From NCBI GenBank assembly GCA_019022495.1, contig JAFEKR010000005.1, positions 1,426,001-1,490,000 on the forward strand: a DNA stretch of 64,000 bases. The letters run 5' to 3'. The stretch is from Epichloe hybrida. Taxonomy: Eukaryota; Ascomycota; Sordariomycetes; Hypocreales; Clavicipitaceae. The notes below the pieces were generated by a model. The model made no database searches. It worked only from the letters and a program-made list of their open reading frames with translations, and was not told where the DNA came from. Below are positions 1 to 14,102 of the stretch, one piece after another. Numbering within the stretch: position 1 is the first letter of the stretch; each line of letters begins with the position of its first letter. Both the position numbers and the translations under genes were made by a program.

Positions 1-1705
1 TTATTAATAATAATTATTAGGATAAAGCTATTAATTTAATAGTAATTATTATAAGGGCTCTTATAAAGGTTTATATAGTCTTTAGGGTTAGGGAAGGTGG
101 ATTTCTAGGGTAAGTTATTAGGGCTATTAATTTTAAGGCTTTAGGGGTTTAGAAGATTATAGTCTCTCTTATAATCTCTCCTATAACTAAAGAGGTATTA
201 AAGTTTAATAAAGCACTTCTTTAAGGAATACTAGGATTAAATATCCTAGGCCTTACTTAATAAGAATACTATAATCTTATAAAGAATTATATAATTCTCT
301 AATAACTTCCTTTATAGCCCTTTTAAAGGTATCTTTAAACTAGCCTTTAAAGTTTTCTTAGAATAATTCCTATAGGTTATTATCTCTCTAACCTTAATAT
401 TTACTAAGGTTAATAAATCTTATAATCTAGTTATTAAGCTTAAGCTATATAGTAGTCTCTAGATTTAGCTTAATAAATTCTTTCTAATTACTAGAGAAAT
501 TATAAGTAAGCTATTAAAGATATAAGGGTAACTTATACTCTTAGGGTCTTTTAGGGGTAATAGTTAGAGCCTTACTATTATTAGTAGCCTTTACTCTTAT
601 AGAAGGTCTAGATTCCTTTACTATCTTTAACTATAAAAGGAATATTACTAATTTATTATTTTTACTACTAATTAAGCTCCTATATTTACCTATTACTATT
701 ATAAGGTTTTTCTTTTATACTTTAGGAGCGTTATTACTCTAATAAAATTAGAAGATTATAAAAATAGGAAAAATAGAAGAAAAAGTAGTAAAAGTAGTAA
801 AAGTAGTAATAAGAATAAATTAATAGGGATAAAGAAAGTAATAGAAGTTTTAAAAGTAACTAGAAAATAATAGAAAAAGTAATAAGGGAATAATAGGAAT
901 TACTACTTCTTATTTTTTATAAAAAGAAGAGAAGGAGGTAATCTCTCTCTCTTACTAATAAGTATAGGGTAAATAGCACTAAGAGTAAAGGGGGTAAAAA
1001 ATAAGTAGTAAATGCTTATAGGGAGAGATTAAAGGTCTATTAGAAGGTGATATATTAAAGGGAATTTATAGGTATATTAGCTAGCTTAGCTAAGGTTATT
1101 TAATATTAGGTTTAAAATAAATACCTTGTAGTAATAGATTTAGTTAGTTAGTTAGTTTTCTTATAATAGATAATAAAATTAATAATTAATAATAATATCC
1201 TAGATAGATATAACTAAGTTATATCCCTTAGCCTAAGGGTTAATAGATTAATTCCTTAGAAGCCTAATAAGCTTATAACTAGGATTCTAGTCTTTTCCTT
1301 TAGTATACTTATATAGTTATGCCTCTTTACTATAATAACTATTATAGTATAACAAGGGGTAGTAGTAGTAGTATTTATAGAAATATCTTTTCTTATAATA
1401 CCTAGCTTATCTATAGTTATAAAGTTAACTACTAATTAGTGTTAGTTACACTAAGGTCCTATATAGGTATAAGGGTAATCCTATATAATTAAAGTTAATA
1501 ATAGTTAATTAAATTAGCTAGGAAGGAAAGAGAGAAAAGAGAGGGAAAGTCTAGATAGTAGGAAAGTAGGCGAAACCTGTATATAGGGCAAAAGAGAGGG
1601 TGGCGAATTAATATAGCTAATTGCATTGTATGTATCGCGCCAGACCCATAATTTAGTCCGGTCTTTGGCCACGATTGAACCGATGAAGATCCGAAGGAAT
1701 TAACA
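1..1705 (-). mobile_element. Ty1/copia-like LTR element, 5' part, runs off left edge
   Basis: AT-rich, RIP-type DNA with no open frame. A probable LTR lies at 1440-1705. Read on the minus strand, the bases after it (CTAATTAGTAGTTAAC, then a stretch with ATAGATAAGCTAGG) closely match the leader after the 5' LTR at 50209-50439, so this is the 5' end of a minus-strand element whose body continues beyond position 1. I did not recognise protein motifs in 1-1439; the family assignment rests on the leader match. Confidence 0.5.
1440..1705 (-). repeat. Long terminal repeat (5' LTR of minus-strand element)
   Basis: On the plus strand it starts TGTTAGTTACAC and ends GGAATTAACA, so on the minus strand it has the TG...CA ends of an LTR. 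It holds a less mutated core around 1568-1700. Its minus-strand 3' end (GTGTAACTAACA) matches the end of the 231-bp LTRs at 50209 and 56236, which marks it as a relative. No partner LTR lies in the window. Confidence 0.55.
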
Positions 1706-3837
1706 ATTACTATAACTATATTATAAGTTAGGTTATTACTTACTATATCTCCTACTAGTAAAACTTTATTAGTATCCCTCTCTTTTATTCTAGGCTTAAT
1801 TACTTTGACTTTTAGTAATACTAGTAATAGTATAATAAAGAATTACTTTACTACCTTATATATTTATTACTTACCTAAAGTAAATATAATATATTCTTTA
1901 GTTATTAAAAACCTTTAAAAACCTTACTTTTAATCTATTACTATAAGTTTATACTCTAGGGTCTAGTCTATTCCTAGGAGTATTCCTTCTCTAGTATTAG
2001 TAATATAGTAGCTAACTTAGTAAACCCTTATATAGCTTATACTATCCTTTACCTTAACTAGTTTATATAAGATTCCTTAGTATAGGATTTTATCCTTACT
2101 TATACTTTCTAGTATTACCTTTACTTTCTTTATATTTTTCTAATCCTATTTTAATAATAATTTAAGGTAAATTATTAAATACTCTATACTTATATTAAAT
2201 AGCACTAGCACTACTAACTAGTAGTTATCTTACTATAGGAATACTTATATTCTTATTTTTTTATTTATAGGTTTCTTTATAGTAAGACTATTATCCTAGG
2301 CTTATACTAAACTAATTGGAATTTTATTTAGATTTAAAGATTTATTACTACTATCTTTATACTTCTTAGTAATATACCTATTACTTTTATAAATTAAGTA
2401 GTTTACTACTTTATATTTATTTATACTATATCTAGGGCTACTATATTTATAGTATTTAAATAGCCTCTATCCTATACCTTATTACTAGGAACCTTACTAT
2501 AAGTTATTTATAAGGAAGCTAAAGTATTATCTCTTATTATTTCTACTCTTTTTATTATAGCTTTTATTATAACTCTTTATTATAGATATTATTATAACTT
2601 TAGCTTTTTTACCTTAGCCTTATAAATAGCTCTAAGATATAAGGAACTCCTAGCTAACTATATACTACCTTATAGTATTATTTAAGCTATTTAGGAATAT
2701 TACTATTCTTAAATATAAGAGAATTTAGTTAGGTAATTTAGCTTTTACCTTTATTTAAAGTCTTAGGAAAGATTAGAAAGATTAATTATACTTTTACCTA
2801 AGGTTTAGTAATATTCTAGTAGCTTCTAAGTACCTTATATCTTTATTTATTATACTAGTGTTTAGCTAAGATATAAATCTATTCTAGGTATAGGATATAT
2901 AGTTAACTATTCTATTTACTATTATATAATATATCTATTATTACTTTATATTATTAGCTAGGTAGCTACTAGTATATATTATCTTTATCCTATTATCCTA
3001 GAAGGTTCTAAAGTCTAACTAGAATAGTATATTTAAATCTTATAGGTATACCTATAGATTCTTATAAGTATTTCCTTTATATATAAGTACCTTATACTAT
3101 ATTTTAATAAAGCTTTATAAGTATATACTTATTATAAACTTAGTATTAGGTAAGAAACCTAGGAATATAGGATTTATTAGTATATTTATCTAAGGGGTAA
3201 TTATAAGTCTTTTACCTAATCTAGCTAATTATAAGTTTACTTCTATTTCTTTAAGCTATACTTTTATTTCTAAGATTTCTTATCTTATATAAGTATTATA
3301 TAGCTAGGCTTATATAACCTTATATTACCTCTATAGCTAGTCTAGATTATTATTATTTCTAGATCTAAGGTTACTATATTAGTTAGGTAGTATTTACTAT
3401 ACCTTATTATATTTTATAGTTAAAGTATCTAGGTTACTACTTAGGTGCTATAGGTTTAGGGCTTTCTTACTAGGTAATATAAGTATATTCTAAGTAAATA
3501 TTCTATAGCTTCTTTATATTTAAATCTAGCTAATAGTTTATTTTCCTAAAAGAGTTTAAGAGTTTAACTTATTATAACTATAGTAAAAGAGATATAAATA
3601 AAGTAAAGGCTAAGGTTTTTAGTTATAGCTAGAGAGCTATTACTTAGGGGTAAGTATATAAAGGTCTTAAACTCTAACTTTCTATATCTCTTATAGGTAG
3701 TCCTTATCTAAATACCTTACTATATATATATAGCTATCTAGTAGTTACTTAGTTATTTACATAAGCTAAGGCTTATCCGAGGGCTTTATTATATGACCGT
3801 CCTTTCCGCGACTCCCTAGCCTCCGTGCTCCTAACAA
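1706..3837. other. RIP-degraded transposon debris, unclassified
   Basis: Strongly AT-rich with stops in all frames. Minus-strand translation gives stretches of protein-like sequence broken by TAG/TAA (for example around 1960-2170), so it was probably once coding on the minus strand, but I cannot assign it to a family. A short less mutated, GC-richer patch at about 3775-3835 ends where copia copy 2 begins. Confidence 0.4.
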
Positions 3838-4666
3838 TTAGTTAGATTTAGCATAGGAGAACTAATTATTACGCTTAGAGTAGCTAATATGCCTACCCCT
3901 TTTAGAGATATTCTCTTTTAGGTTATACTAATAAACACTCTATTCCTATTATCCCTTAATAATATAGACTGCCTATAAATTAATTTTAATATCTCCGAAA
4001 ATACACTATAATAAGGAAATATTAAAGTCCCCATTATATATAAATAAGGGCATGCTTAGATGCTACTTATATAGAAAGAGGAAGTAGTTACTTAAAGCTA
4101 TCTTATAGAAGGTAAGTTATAGTAATTACACTATCACTTTAGGTATTTATTAATCTAATAACTATATAAGGTTCTTTATAGATTAGGGTATAATATTAAT
4201 ATTAAGGCTATTAAGAAGCTAATAAGACTTTACTACTAATACTAGATATATATAAATAGCCTTAATTACTTTAAATTTACCCTTAAGGATAAGTATAGCT
4301 TTAACTATAAAGTAATAGTAAATGTTTTCTACCTTAATAGTAACCGCCTTATACTCTATACTATAAATATAGCTACTATATTTAATATAGTAAAATTCCT
4401 TAATAATATCTTTACAAAAACAACCTAGGAAGCCCTCTAGATATACTAGATTAATACTTATCTAGGCCCTCTAGATTTTATTACTATAGATACTAGAATA
4501 AACTTCTATAGTAATGAATTTAGATAATTTATAGCTTTAATATTAATTTTAATTAAGGAAGTCCTTATTAAGGTATACTATAGTATTAGGAAGGTTAAAA
4601 GGTATTATAAGCTACTCTAAAGGGCCTATAATATAATTAGGCGTGAATATCCTATAACACCTAAAC

Positions 4667-4974
4667 TGTTGGAACAAAGGTGATATCAATCGCGCGTCGC
4701 AGCCGCAATTACCTGGCAGAAGCTTGGGCCGCGCGCGGACCCCACACGTGACCCATAACCTAGCACGTTGATTAGCTAGGAAATATAGGGATATAAACGC
4801 GTAACCCCTTTTCCCTTTATATATTATAACTTCTAGCTTTTTACCTCTCTTTTCCTATAACTTAAATTAATTATAACAACAGATAACGCAGCCTAGAATA
4901 GATAATCAATAACAATACTATTCTTCGGGCTCACGACTATATTACATTAAATTTAATACCCTGTGAATCTAACA
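4667..4974 (+). repeat. 5' LTR of copia copy 1
   Basis: 308 bp, begins TGTTGGAACAAAGG and ends GTGAATCTAACA. It is the less mutated LTR of the pair. The 20-bp leader after it starts CTAATTAGTAGTTACC, a motif shared with the other copia elements in the window. Confidence 0.85.
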
Positions 4975-7900
4975 CTAATTAGTAGTTACCTTCATAGATA
5001 ACCACGCAGTCTTCAAACACCATAGATTAGCAAGGTCAATTAGAAGAGGTAGCTTATTTAATAATGACTTACCCTATGAAATAGGAGGGCTATGTTTAAT
5101 AATAAGTTATACTAACAGAAAGGTATAATATAGCTCTCTTCTTACTTTAGTATTAACATCTATATCTATATAGACTCCGAAATAATAAAGAAAGGTTTAA
5201 CACTAGTAGCTAAGCTATCCCCTTATCTTTCTTTGTTATGCGTTCTATTACGTATTTAAAGTTAACTACCTTACCTTGTAATCCTTCATATCCGTAACAC
5301 ATTACATAATCATAGTTATACCCCTTTTCTTCTTATATTATAAGATTTACCTCTCTTAATTAATTAGAATATTAGATGTAGCTAAACTATCTAGGACCTC
5401 TAGTTAATTCAGAGTTTCTAGTAAGACTAATAGCTATAATAATACTATAGAAGGCATTAAAATAGGAGATAATAATAAATACCCTAACAAAGGAAAAACC
5501 CCTATCTATACTAACCTATACCCTTATATCTCTATAAGGCTTTAATAATATATTATAAAAGAACTACTCTAATAAATAGGAAGTTCTAAATATAAAGAGA
5601 TAATAATACCTAAGGAAATCAGTCTCTATATCCTTATAAAGACCGAATAATATAAGGAGTAAGGGTTATTTAGAAGAACACTATTCTCTAAATTTAGTAA
5701 TAACTTTTATAAATAGTTAAGGAATAAGTTTACAAAAGGAAGAGACTTTTTATAGAACAGACTTTAAGACTATCTTCTTTATAATAAAGTGTATATAACT
5801 ATTAGAAGAGGCATTAAGATAGTAAATAACCTTAAAGAAGTAGTAAACTAAGAAAAATTTAGATTTTAGACTCTTAAAGAAATTAAAGAGGCTAGGAAGA
5901 AGTACATAGGCTTCTAAAAGAACCTATAGAATAAAAAGTTCTTCTATAATTTACTAAATAATAGTAATATTAAAACTAGGTAACCTACCCTGTCACCCTG
6001 TTTATTAGTATAATTACTATTAAAAGAATTAATAAGCTAGACTCCCCTAGGAAGACTAAGTTAATCCCCTCTAGGAAGGCCTAGTTAATCTCCCCTAGGA
6101 AGGTTAATTAACCTAGAGTTAAGACCGCCTAAGGATGCTATTTATAAGTATCTATAGGTAACTCCCCTGCCTATACCTTTACTAGAGGTAAGTTAGTAGT
6201 ATTACCCTAGTAACACTACTAATAATACCCCTAAGTAGGAGAGTTACTAATAGAGGTAACCTATACTATCTAGGGCTAGTAGTGCCCCTATTAGCATAGC
6301 TTAAAGAGCTATAATTCCTCCTTCCTAATATAAGGAAGAGGAGGATTAGAGGGAATAATAAGCCCTAAGGGTACTACTTATAAAGCTACCCTCTTACTTC
6401 CTAAAGACCCTACTACCCCTTCTATAGATATAAAAGGAAACACCTAGAGAACCCCTATAGACCTAGAGACCTTTACTAAAGTAGATTATTAACCTATCTA
6501 AGGTATACCCTAAAGAATAACTCTATAGCGCTAATAACTATAATATCCTTAAATTAAAGCTCTAAATATTTCACAGAAAGTGCGAGTTACTTAATATCTA
6601 GCCTAAACAAGCTAGTTATGCTTTTAAGGTTATACTTAAAGGTAAAGCACTATAATACTATACAGACCACCTCTCTAAACCTAGATAACTATAAGATCTC
6701 CTTACGCTTATTAGCCGTATAAGAGAATGATTTAAAACCAAGGATATATAGCAAAGATATTTACTAGAGTAAAATAATATTTCCCTGCGAGGAATAGTAA
6801 ATAATAACCTAAGCAAGTTAATAATTAAATACTTTAATAAACTTATAGAAAGACTAGCTATCTTATAACAAGTAATGCCTAAAGTAGGCTAAACTAAAAG
6901 GGCACTCCGGAATTAACTTATTAGAGCCTATTATAGTATTCTAGAGTATAGAGAAGTAATTATAAATCCGCTAGACAGACTATAAGAGTTCTATAAATAG
7001 ATTAGAATAACCCTTTATCTTATTAAGGAAGAGAAGAAGAACTATTAATAGTTCCTAACTAAAGCTATAACCCTAGAGTAATTCTAGACTAACTAAAGAT
7101 ACAATAGGAATAGAAAAGAGACCTAATACCCCTCAAAACCACAAGGAAGAGAAGGTACTCCCCACACAAAGAAGTGCTATATATATAGCAAGGAAGGATG
7201 CTAGTTATCTAAGCACCCTAAAGAGAACTATAAGAAAGCGTTTTAACGCTTTAAGAATCACTACCTTACATATTTAACCAATAACTCATATTATTTATTT
7301 CTTACTTAGTACAAGGGAGAACACAAGTCCTAACCCCTTATTAATAACAAAATCGCTTAGTATATAAAAAGCATTAGATTTAATAATAGCCCTAATAATA
7401 CAGATAGGCTAGTACCTATAAGCTTCTTCACTTACAGAACCTAGATTAATAGCAAAAGAATAGTTTAATTCCTAATAAGGTAAGCAGCTTATCATAGTCT
7501 AAGCAAAGAAGACCCCTTTTAGCAGGAACTTATGAACAAAGCCCTAGCAACATTTATATTAGAAGATCGCTATTCCTATGTAATATTCTAAGGGATTATG
7601 CCTAACATAAGAGCCATAAAGTTCTCTACAGTAGGGCACCCTTAATTTCTTACTTTACAACATTAGATACCCACATTACAGCTTAATAAATCAATAGAGA
7701 AGAAGGCATTAGTTAGATTTAGCGCAGGAGACCCAATTATCGCGCTTAGAGCGGCTATTATACTTACTCCCTTTAGAAACATCCTCTTTTAGGTTATCCT
7801 TATAAACACTCTATTTCTCTTATCCCTTAATAATATAGACTATCTAAAGATTAACTTTAACATCTTTAAGAACACACTATAATAAGGAAACATTAAAGTA

Positions 7901-10900
7901 CCTATTATACGCAAATAGGGCTATACCTAGATGCTTCTTATATAGAAAGAAGAAGTAGTTACTTAGAGCTACCTTATAGAAGGCAAGCTATAGTAATTAC
8001 ATCGCCGCTTTAGACATCTATCAATCCAACGTCTACACAAGGTTCTCTATAGATTAGGGCATAACATTAATATTAAAGCTATTAGGGAGCTAACAAGAAT
8101 CTGCTACTAATACTAAATACACATAGATAGCCCTAATTACTTTAAGTTTACCCTTAAGGATAAGTATAGCTTTAATTACAAAGTAATAGTAAATATCTTC
8201 TACCTAGATAGCAACTACCCTATACTCCACGCTATAGATGTGGCCATAGCGTTTAACATAGCAAAATTCCTTAATAATATCTCTATAAAAATAACCTAGG
8301 AAGCCCTCTAAATATACTAGATTAATGCTTACCTAGGCCCCCTAGACTTTATTATCATAAATACTAGAACAAACTTTTATAGTAATAAATTTAGATAATT
8401 CGTAGCTTTAATATTAATTTTAATTAAGGAAGTCCCTATTAAGGCATACTATAGTATAGGGAAGGTTAAAAGGTATTATAGGCCGCTCTAAAGAGCTTAT
8501 AATATAATTAGACGTAAATGCCCTATAACACTAGAACCTATTACCCTTTAAATAGTAATTAAGGCCCTAAATAATACTACAGGCCCTAATAGCCTTATTC
8601 TAACCCTCCTTATCTTTAGAGCCTACTTACATATAATAAATAAGTCCTTACTATTACCTAATATTATATAGCATATAATTATAGTATAGAAGGCTACTAA
8701 AGAGATTAAGAGACTCCACGCTATCCAGAAGGTTAATAAGGCCCTTACTAAACGTAATAGCCTAGACACCTTAAAGACCCTTAGACTACTACTTAGATCA
8801 AAAGTTAAGGTCTAGTAAGAAGGTAAGGGATAGGTAAGTCTATATAAGCTACTAGCGATTACTAGAGAAAGCTATACACTTAATATGCCTAGAGGCCCGA
8901 AGACCTTTAGGTTAATATCTATTAAGCCCTACTATAATAATCCTAGTGTAAAGAAGATAGTAAAGCCTAGTAAAGAGAAAGGAGAAAAAGGGCAAGAGGG
9001 CTATAATAAGAATATAGTGCCGCTAATACTATTAAAGCAAGGACATAGAAGGCTACGGAAGAACTCTCCTATAATACCTTAAGGTGCTAATACCTTCCTA
9101 TTAGCAAAAGAACACAGTAACCTAGCTCTCACAATTAAGCTACGTAAGGAAGGAATTATTAAGACCCTAGGCAAACTATTTAAGCTATTAATAAAAGCGG
9201 AGATTAACGCTCTAATTAAGCAAGGTATGTTTAAATTTATTATATTTAATAAGGAAAAACATAGTGGGATTCAAATCTTTAATTCCTAAATTATTAATAA
9301 GATTAAGGGCAAGATAACGGAACCCTACAAAAAGTCATGCCTTGTAATCTAAGGGTGTGAGAATAAAGGGAAACAGGCCATTCTCACACAGGCCCTAACG
9401 ATTTAACGCGTAAGCCAACGTCTTATCCTTGTAATAGCCCTATTAGTAAGATTAAGGAAATTCCTCATCTAGCTAAGAGATATCTATTAGGCTTATGTAC
9501 AGGCCTATATATTACTAGAATAGCTAATCCTAGCGCGCTTGCTAATTCAGATATAGTATCTCTACCTGCCTAGTATAATCTTAAGGGTTATAAAACCCCT
9601 CTACAGGCTCGCAAAGGTAGGAACACACTAGTAGGTTATGTATCACAAGTATTATAAAGAGAACCTCTAGATAGAAACCTCTATATACAATCCCTACCTG
9701 CTTATAACTACAAAGGAAAGCCCTAACTTTGCTTGCATTAGTATATAAACTAATAACATAATTAGCCTCTTAGACAAGAAGTTCTCTAAGAAGGAAGAGA
9801 CCTAGCTTACTATAGTAGGCTTTAACGTAAAACTAAAGCAATTCCTAACTTAGGACTACCCTCTCACATTTAATAGTGGTATTATCTTACTAGAGAATAA
9901 TACTATTAAGATCTAGCAGAAAGGGCAGAGTAATAAGTTAGAGTTAGTTCTAATAACTAACTCGAAGCGCAAATACGTTAAGCAGAGGGCCTAAGGCGCT
10001 TATATTACCTTAATCTGCTAACTAGAGGCTTACTTTAACCTATCCATTGCTACATAATACTAGGAGCCAACCCTAGAGGACATGAAAGCCCTTAATCGCT
10101 GCCTAAAGTAGCAGATAGATTACCTAGAGAGAGGTCTAATGTTTATCCTAATCAACCTTAAGAAGGCAAAGCTCTTCGCCTTTATAGATAGATCCTTTAC
10201 TAATAACTAGGACCTATCCTTATAGCTAGGATATATACTTATCCTAGCGAATAAAGACTACACTAATAGTAAGTTTATAATTAAAGGTAATATTATACAC
10301 TTTAGCTTAATAAAGAGTAAGAGAGTTACGTAAAGCGTGCTTACCTTAGAAGTCTATAGCATAGTAGCTAGTATTAATATAGCTTATATAATTATAACCA
10401 CCCTAAACTTAGTTACTAACTAACTAAAGCTCCTAAAGATCCTGGTTATTACATATACGGATTCATACTCCTTATATAAGTGCCTTATTAAGCTTAGTAT
10501 AACAAAGGAGAAACGCCTAATAATTAATATTATAGCCCTTTAATAGTTATACAAACGCTAAGAACTCTATAAGATTTAATAGATTAATAGAGAGAATAAC
10601 CTAGCTAATGCCTTTATAAAAGCATTACCTAATAAGGCCCTTAAGAGCTTTATCTTAACTAACTAGATAACTATCTAGATAGAGGGATAGGTTACCTACG
10701 CGTAATATATATATAGTAAGAGGAAAAAGTAATCCTCTAGGAGGGTAGCTATAGGGATGAGATAGTAATACACAGGGGATCTACGCCCCTGTAGTTAACA
10801 TCCCTAGCGGCTATAACTACACTAGCCCACTAGGCCCTCCTAGTAAACTATAGAAATTAATAGCGGTGCGTAGGAGGATAAAGGTATTACTAAGGAGGAG

Positions 10901-11164
10901 AAAGATGTTATATACGCGCTATAGTATAGTATATATATTATTTTAAGGAAAAGAAAGGATTTAGAAGGACCTACTTATCCTTACATAGGCTTATAGGCTA
11001 AGCAAGATTATTATTTCCCTTTTATTAGCAACCATACGCCTAGATAGGCTATAAGTTCTTTTTCTTACATCCCCTATTAATTATATTCTTAATCTATCTT
11101 TCCTTTTTTATTTCTATGATTAATATCACGCGTTAATAATCATATTAAAAGAGAGAAGTTCTAG

Positions 11165-11472
11165 TATTAGAACAAAGGTGATATTAATCACGCGTTACAG
11201 CCGCAATTACCCGGCAGAAGCTCAGGCCATGCGCGGACCCCACACATAACCCACAACCTAGCACGTTAATTAGCTAGGAAATATAGGGACACAAACACGT
11301 AACCCCTTTTCCCTTTATGTATTATAACTTCTAGCTTTTTACCTCTCTTTTCCTATAACTCAAATCAATTATAACAACAGACAACGCAGCCTAGAATAGA
11401 TAATCAATGACGATACTATTCTTTAGGCTCACGACTGTATTACATTGAATTCAATACCCTGTGAATCCAACA
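11165..11472 (+). repeat. 3' LTR of copia copy 1
   Basis: 308 bp, same length as the 5' LTR. It begins TATTAGAACAAAGG where the 5' LTR has TGTTGGAACAAAGG; the differences I checked between the two are C/T or G/A transitions. It ends GTGAATCCAACA and is followed by the target duplication TAAAC. Confidence 0.85.
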
Positions 11473-14102
11473 TAAACCTATTACCTTATAAATAGTAATA
11501 AAGGCCCTAAATAACACTATAAGCCCTAATAGCCTTATTTTCACCCTCCTTATCTTTAGAGCTTACTTATATATAATAAATAAGTTCTTACTATTACCTA
11601 ATATTATATAGTATATAATTATAGTATAGAAGGCTACTAAAGAGATTAAGAGGCTTTATATTATTAGGAAGATTAATAAGGCCCTTACTAAATATAATAG
11701 CCTAGATACCTTAAAGACCTTTAACTTACTACTTAATTAAAGGTATAAGTCTAGTAAGAAAGCAAGGGATAGGTAGGCCTATATAAGCTCCTAGTAATAA
11801 CTAGAGAGAGCTATATACTTAATATACCTAAGGGCCTAAAGACCTTTAGGTTAACCTCTATTAAGCCTTACTATAATAATCCTAGTATAAAGAAGATAGT
11901 AAAGCCTAGGGAAGAGGAAAAGGAGGAAGGGTAAGAGGCCTAAGATAAGAATATAGTACTAGTAATATTACTAAAGCATAGGTGTAGAAGGCCTTAAAAG
12001 AACCCTCCTATAATACCTTAAGAGACTAATACCTTTCTATTAGCAAAAGAATATAGTAACTTAGCCCTTATAATTAAGCTATATAAGGAAGGAATTATAA
12101 AGACCCTAGGTAAACCCTTTAAACTATTAATAAAAGCAGAAATTAATACCCTAATTAAGTAAGGTATATTTAAATTTATTATATTTAATAAGAAGAAGTA
12201 TAGTAGGATTTAAATCTTTTATTCCTAAATAATTAATAAGATTAAAGGTAAGATAATAGAACCCTATAAAAAGTCATGCCTTGTAATCTAAGGATATAAG
12301 GATAAAGGGAAATAGGCTATCCTTATATAGGCCCTAATGATTTAACAAGCAAGCTAACGCCTTATTCTTATAATAGCCCTATTAGTAAGATTAAGGAAAT
12401 TCCTTATCTAGCTACGTGATATCTGTTAGGTATATATATAGGCCTATATATTACTAGAGCGGCTAATCCTAGCGCGCTTGCTAATTTAGATATAGTACCT
12501 TTACTTGCCTAGTATGATTTTTAGGGTTATAAAGCCCCTCTATAGGCTTATAAAGGCTAGAATATATTAGTGAGTTATGTATTATAAGTATTATAGAGAG
12601 AACCTCTAGATAGAAACCTTTATATATAATCCCTACTTGCTTATAACTATAAAGAAAAGCCTTAACTTTATATATATTAGAATATAAACTAATAATACCC
12701 TTAGCCTATTAGATAAGAAGTTCTTTAAGAAGGAAGAGACTTAACTAGTTACTAAAGGCTTTAATATAAAGCTAAAGTAATTCCTAACCTAGGATAATCC
12801 CCTTATGTTTAATAAAGGCATTATTACGCTAGAGAATAATACTATTAAAATATAGTAGAAGGGATAAAGTAATAAGTTAGAATTAGTTCTAATGATTAAT
12901 TTAAAGCATAAATACATTAAGTAAAGGGCCTAAGGCGCTTATATTACCTTAATATGCTAACTAAAGGCTTGCTTTAATCTATCTATTATTATATAGCACT
13001 AAGAGCTAACCCTAGAGGATATAAAAGCCCTTAATTACTACTTAAAGTAGTAGATAGATTACCTAGAAAAAGGCCTAATATTTATCCTAATAGACCTTAA
13101 GAAAGTAAAGCTCTTTGCTTTTATAGATAGATTATTTACTAATAACTAGGACCTATCCTCCTAACTAGGATATATACTTATCCTAGCTAATAAGAACTAT
13201 ACTAATAGCAAATTTATAATTAAAGGTAATATTATATACTTTAGCTTAATAAAGAGTAAAAAAGTTATATAAAGCATGCTTACCTTAGAGGTTTATAGTA
13301 TAGTAGCTAGTATTAATATAGCTTATATAATTATAATAACCCTAAACCTAGTTACTAAATAACTAAAGCTCCTAAAGATCCTAGTTATTATATATATAAA
13401 TTTATACTCCTTATATAAGTGCCTTATTAAGCTTAGTATAAGAAAAGAGAAACGCCTAATAATTAATATTATAGCTTTTTAATAATTATGTAAACACTAA
13501 GAACTCTATAAGATCTAATAGATTAATAAGGAGGATAACCTAGCTAATACCTTTATAAAGGTATAACCTAATAAGGCCCTTAAAAGCTTTATCTTAACTA
13601 ACTAGATAACTATCTAGATAAAGGGATAGGTTACTTATATATAATATATATATAGTAAGAGAAAAGGTAATCCTCTAGGAGAGTAGCCATAGGGATAAGA
13701 TAGTAATATATAAGGGATCTATGCCCTTATAGTTAATATCCCTAGTAGCTATAGCTACGCTAGCTTACTAGGCCCTCCTAGTAAACTATAGAAATTAGTA
13801 GTAGTATATAGGAGAAGGAAGGTATTATATTAGAAGGGGAAAGATATTATATATGCATTATAGTATAGGATATATATTATTTTAGGGAAAGAAGGGATTT
13901 AAAAGGGATTTACTTATCCTTATATAAGCTTATAAGCTAAGTAAGATTATTATTTCCTTTTTATTAGCTACTACATACTAAGATAGGTTATAAGTTCTTT
14001 TCCTTATATCCCTTATTAATTAAATTATTAATCTACCTTTCTTTTTTATTTCTATAATTAATATTATACGTTAATAATTATATTAAAAGAGAGAGGTTCT
14101 AG

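Larger units (their letters stand above)
4667..11472 (+). mobile_element. Ty1/copia-like retrotransposon copy 1, full length with both LTRs, RIP-inactivated
   Basis: 6806 bp flanked by the direct repeat TAAAC (4662-4666 and 11473-11477) and bounded by 308-bp LTRs. Conceptual translation, ignoring stops, shows the copia order: a gag zinc knuckle (CYI.SKEGC..SKHP) near 7170-7220, integrase near 7690-8530, reverse transcriptase near 9290-9740 (YKKSCLVI.G, then ILTQALTI.RVSQRLI) and RNase H near 10150-10640 (AFIDRSFTNN). Most stops are TAG at positions where relatives carry glutamine, as expected from CAG to TAG mutation. The element lies inside copy 2 of the same family. Short open stretches such as 8885-9082 are pieces of this polyprotein, not genes. 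Confidence 0.85.

Noticed and set aside
80..93. TTTAGGGTTAGGG, like two telomere repeats
   Set aside because: Only two units, inside AT-rich transposon DNA and not part of an array; chance in sequence full of TTAGGG-like words.
8885..9082. 65-codon open frame in the left flank as a possible small gene
   Set aside because: It lies in frame with the copia polyprotein between integrase and reverse transcriptase; a stop-free piece of a dead element.
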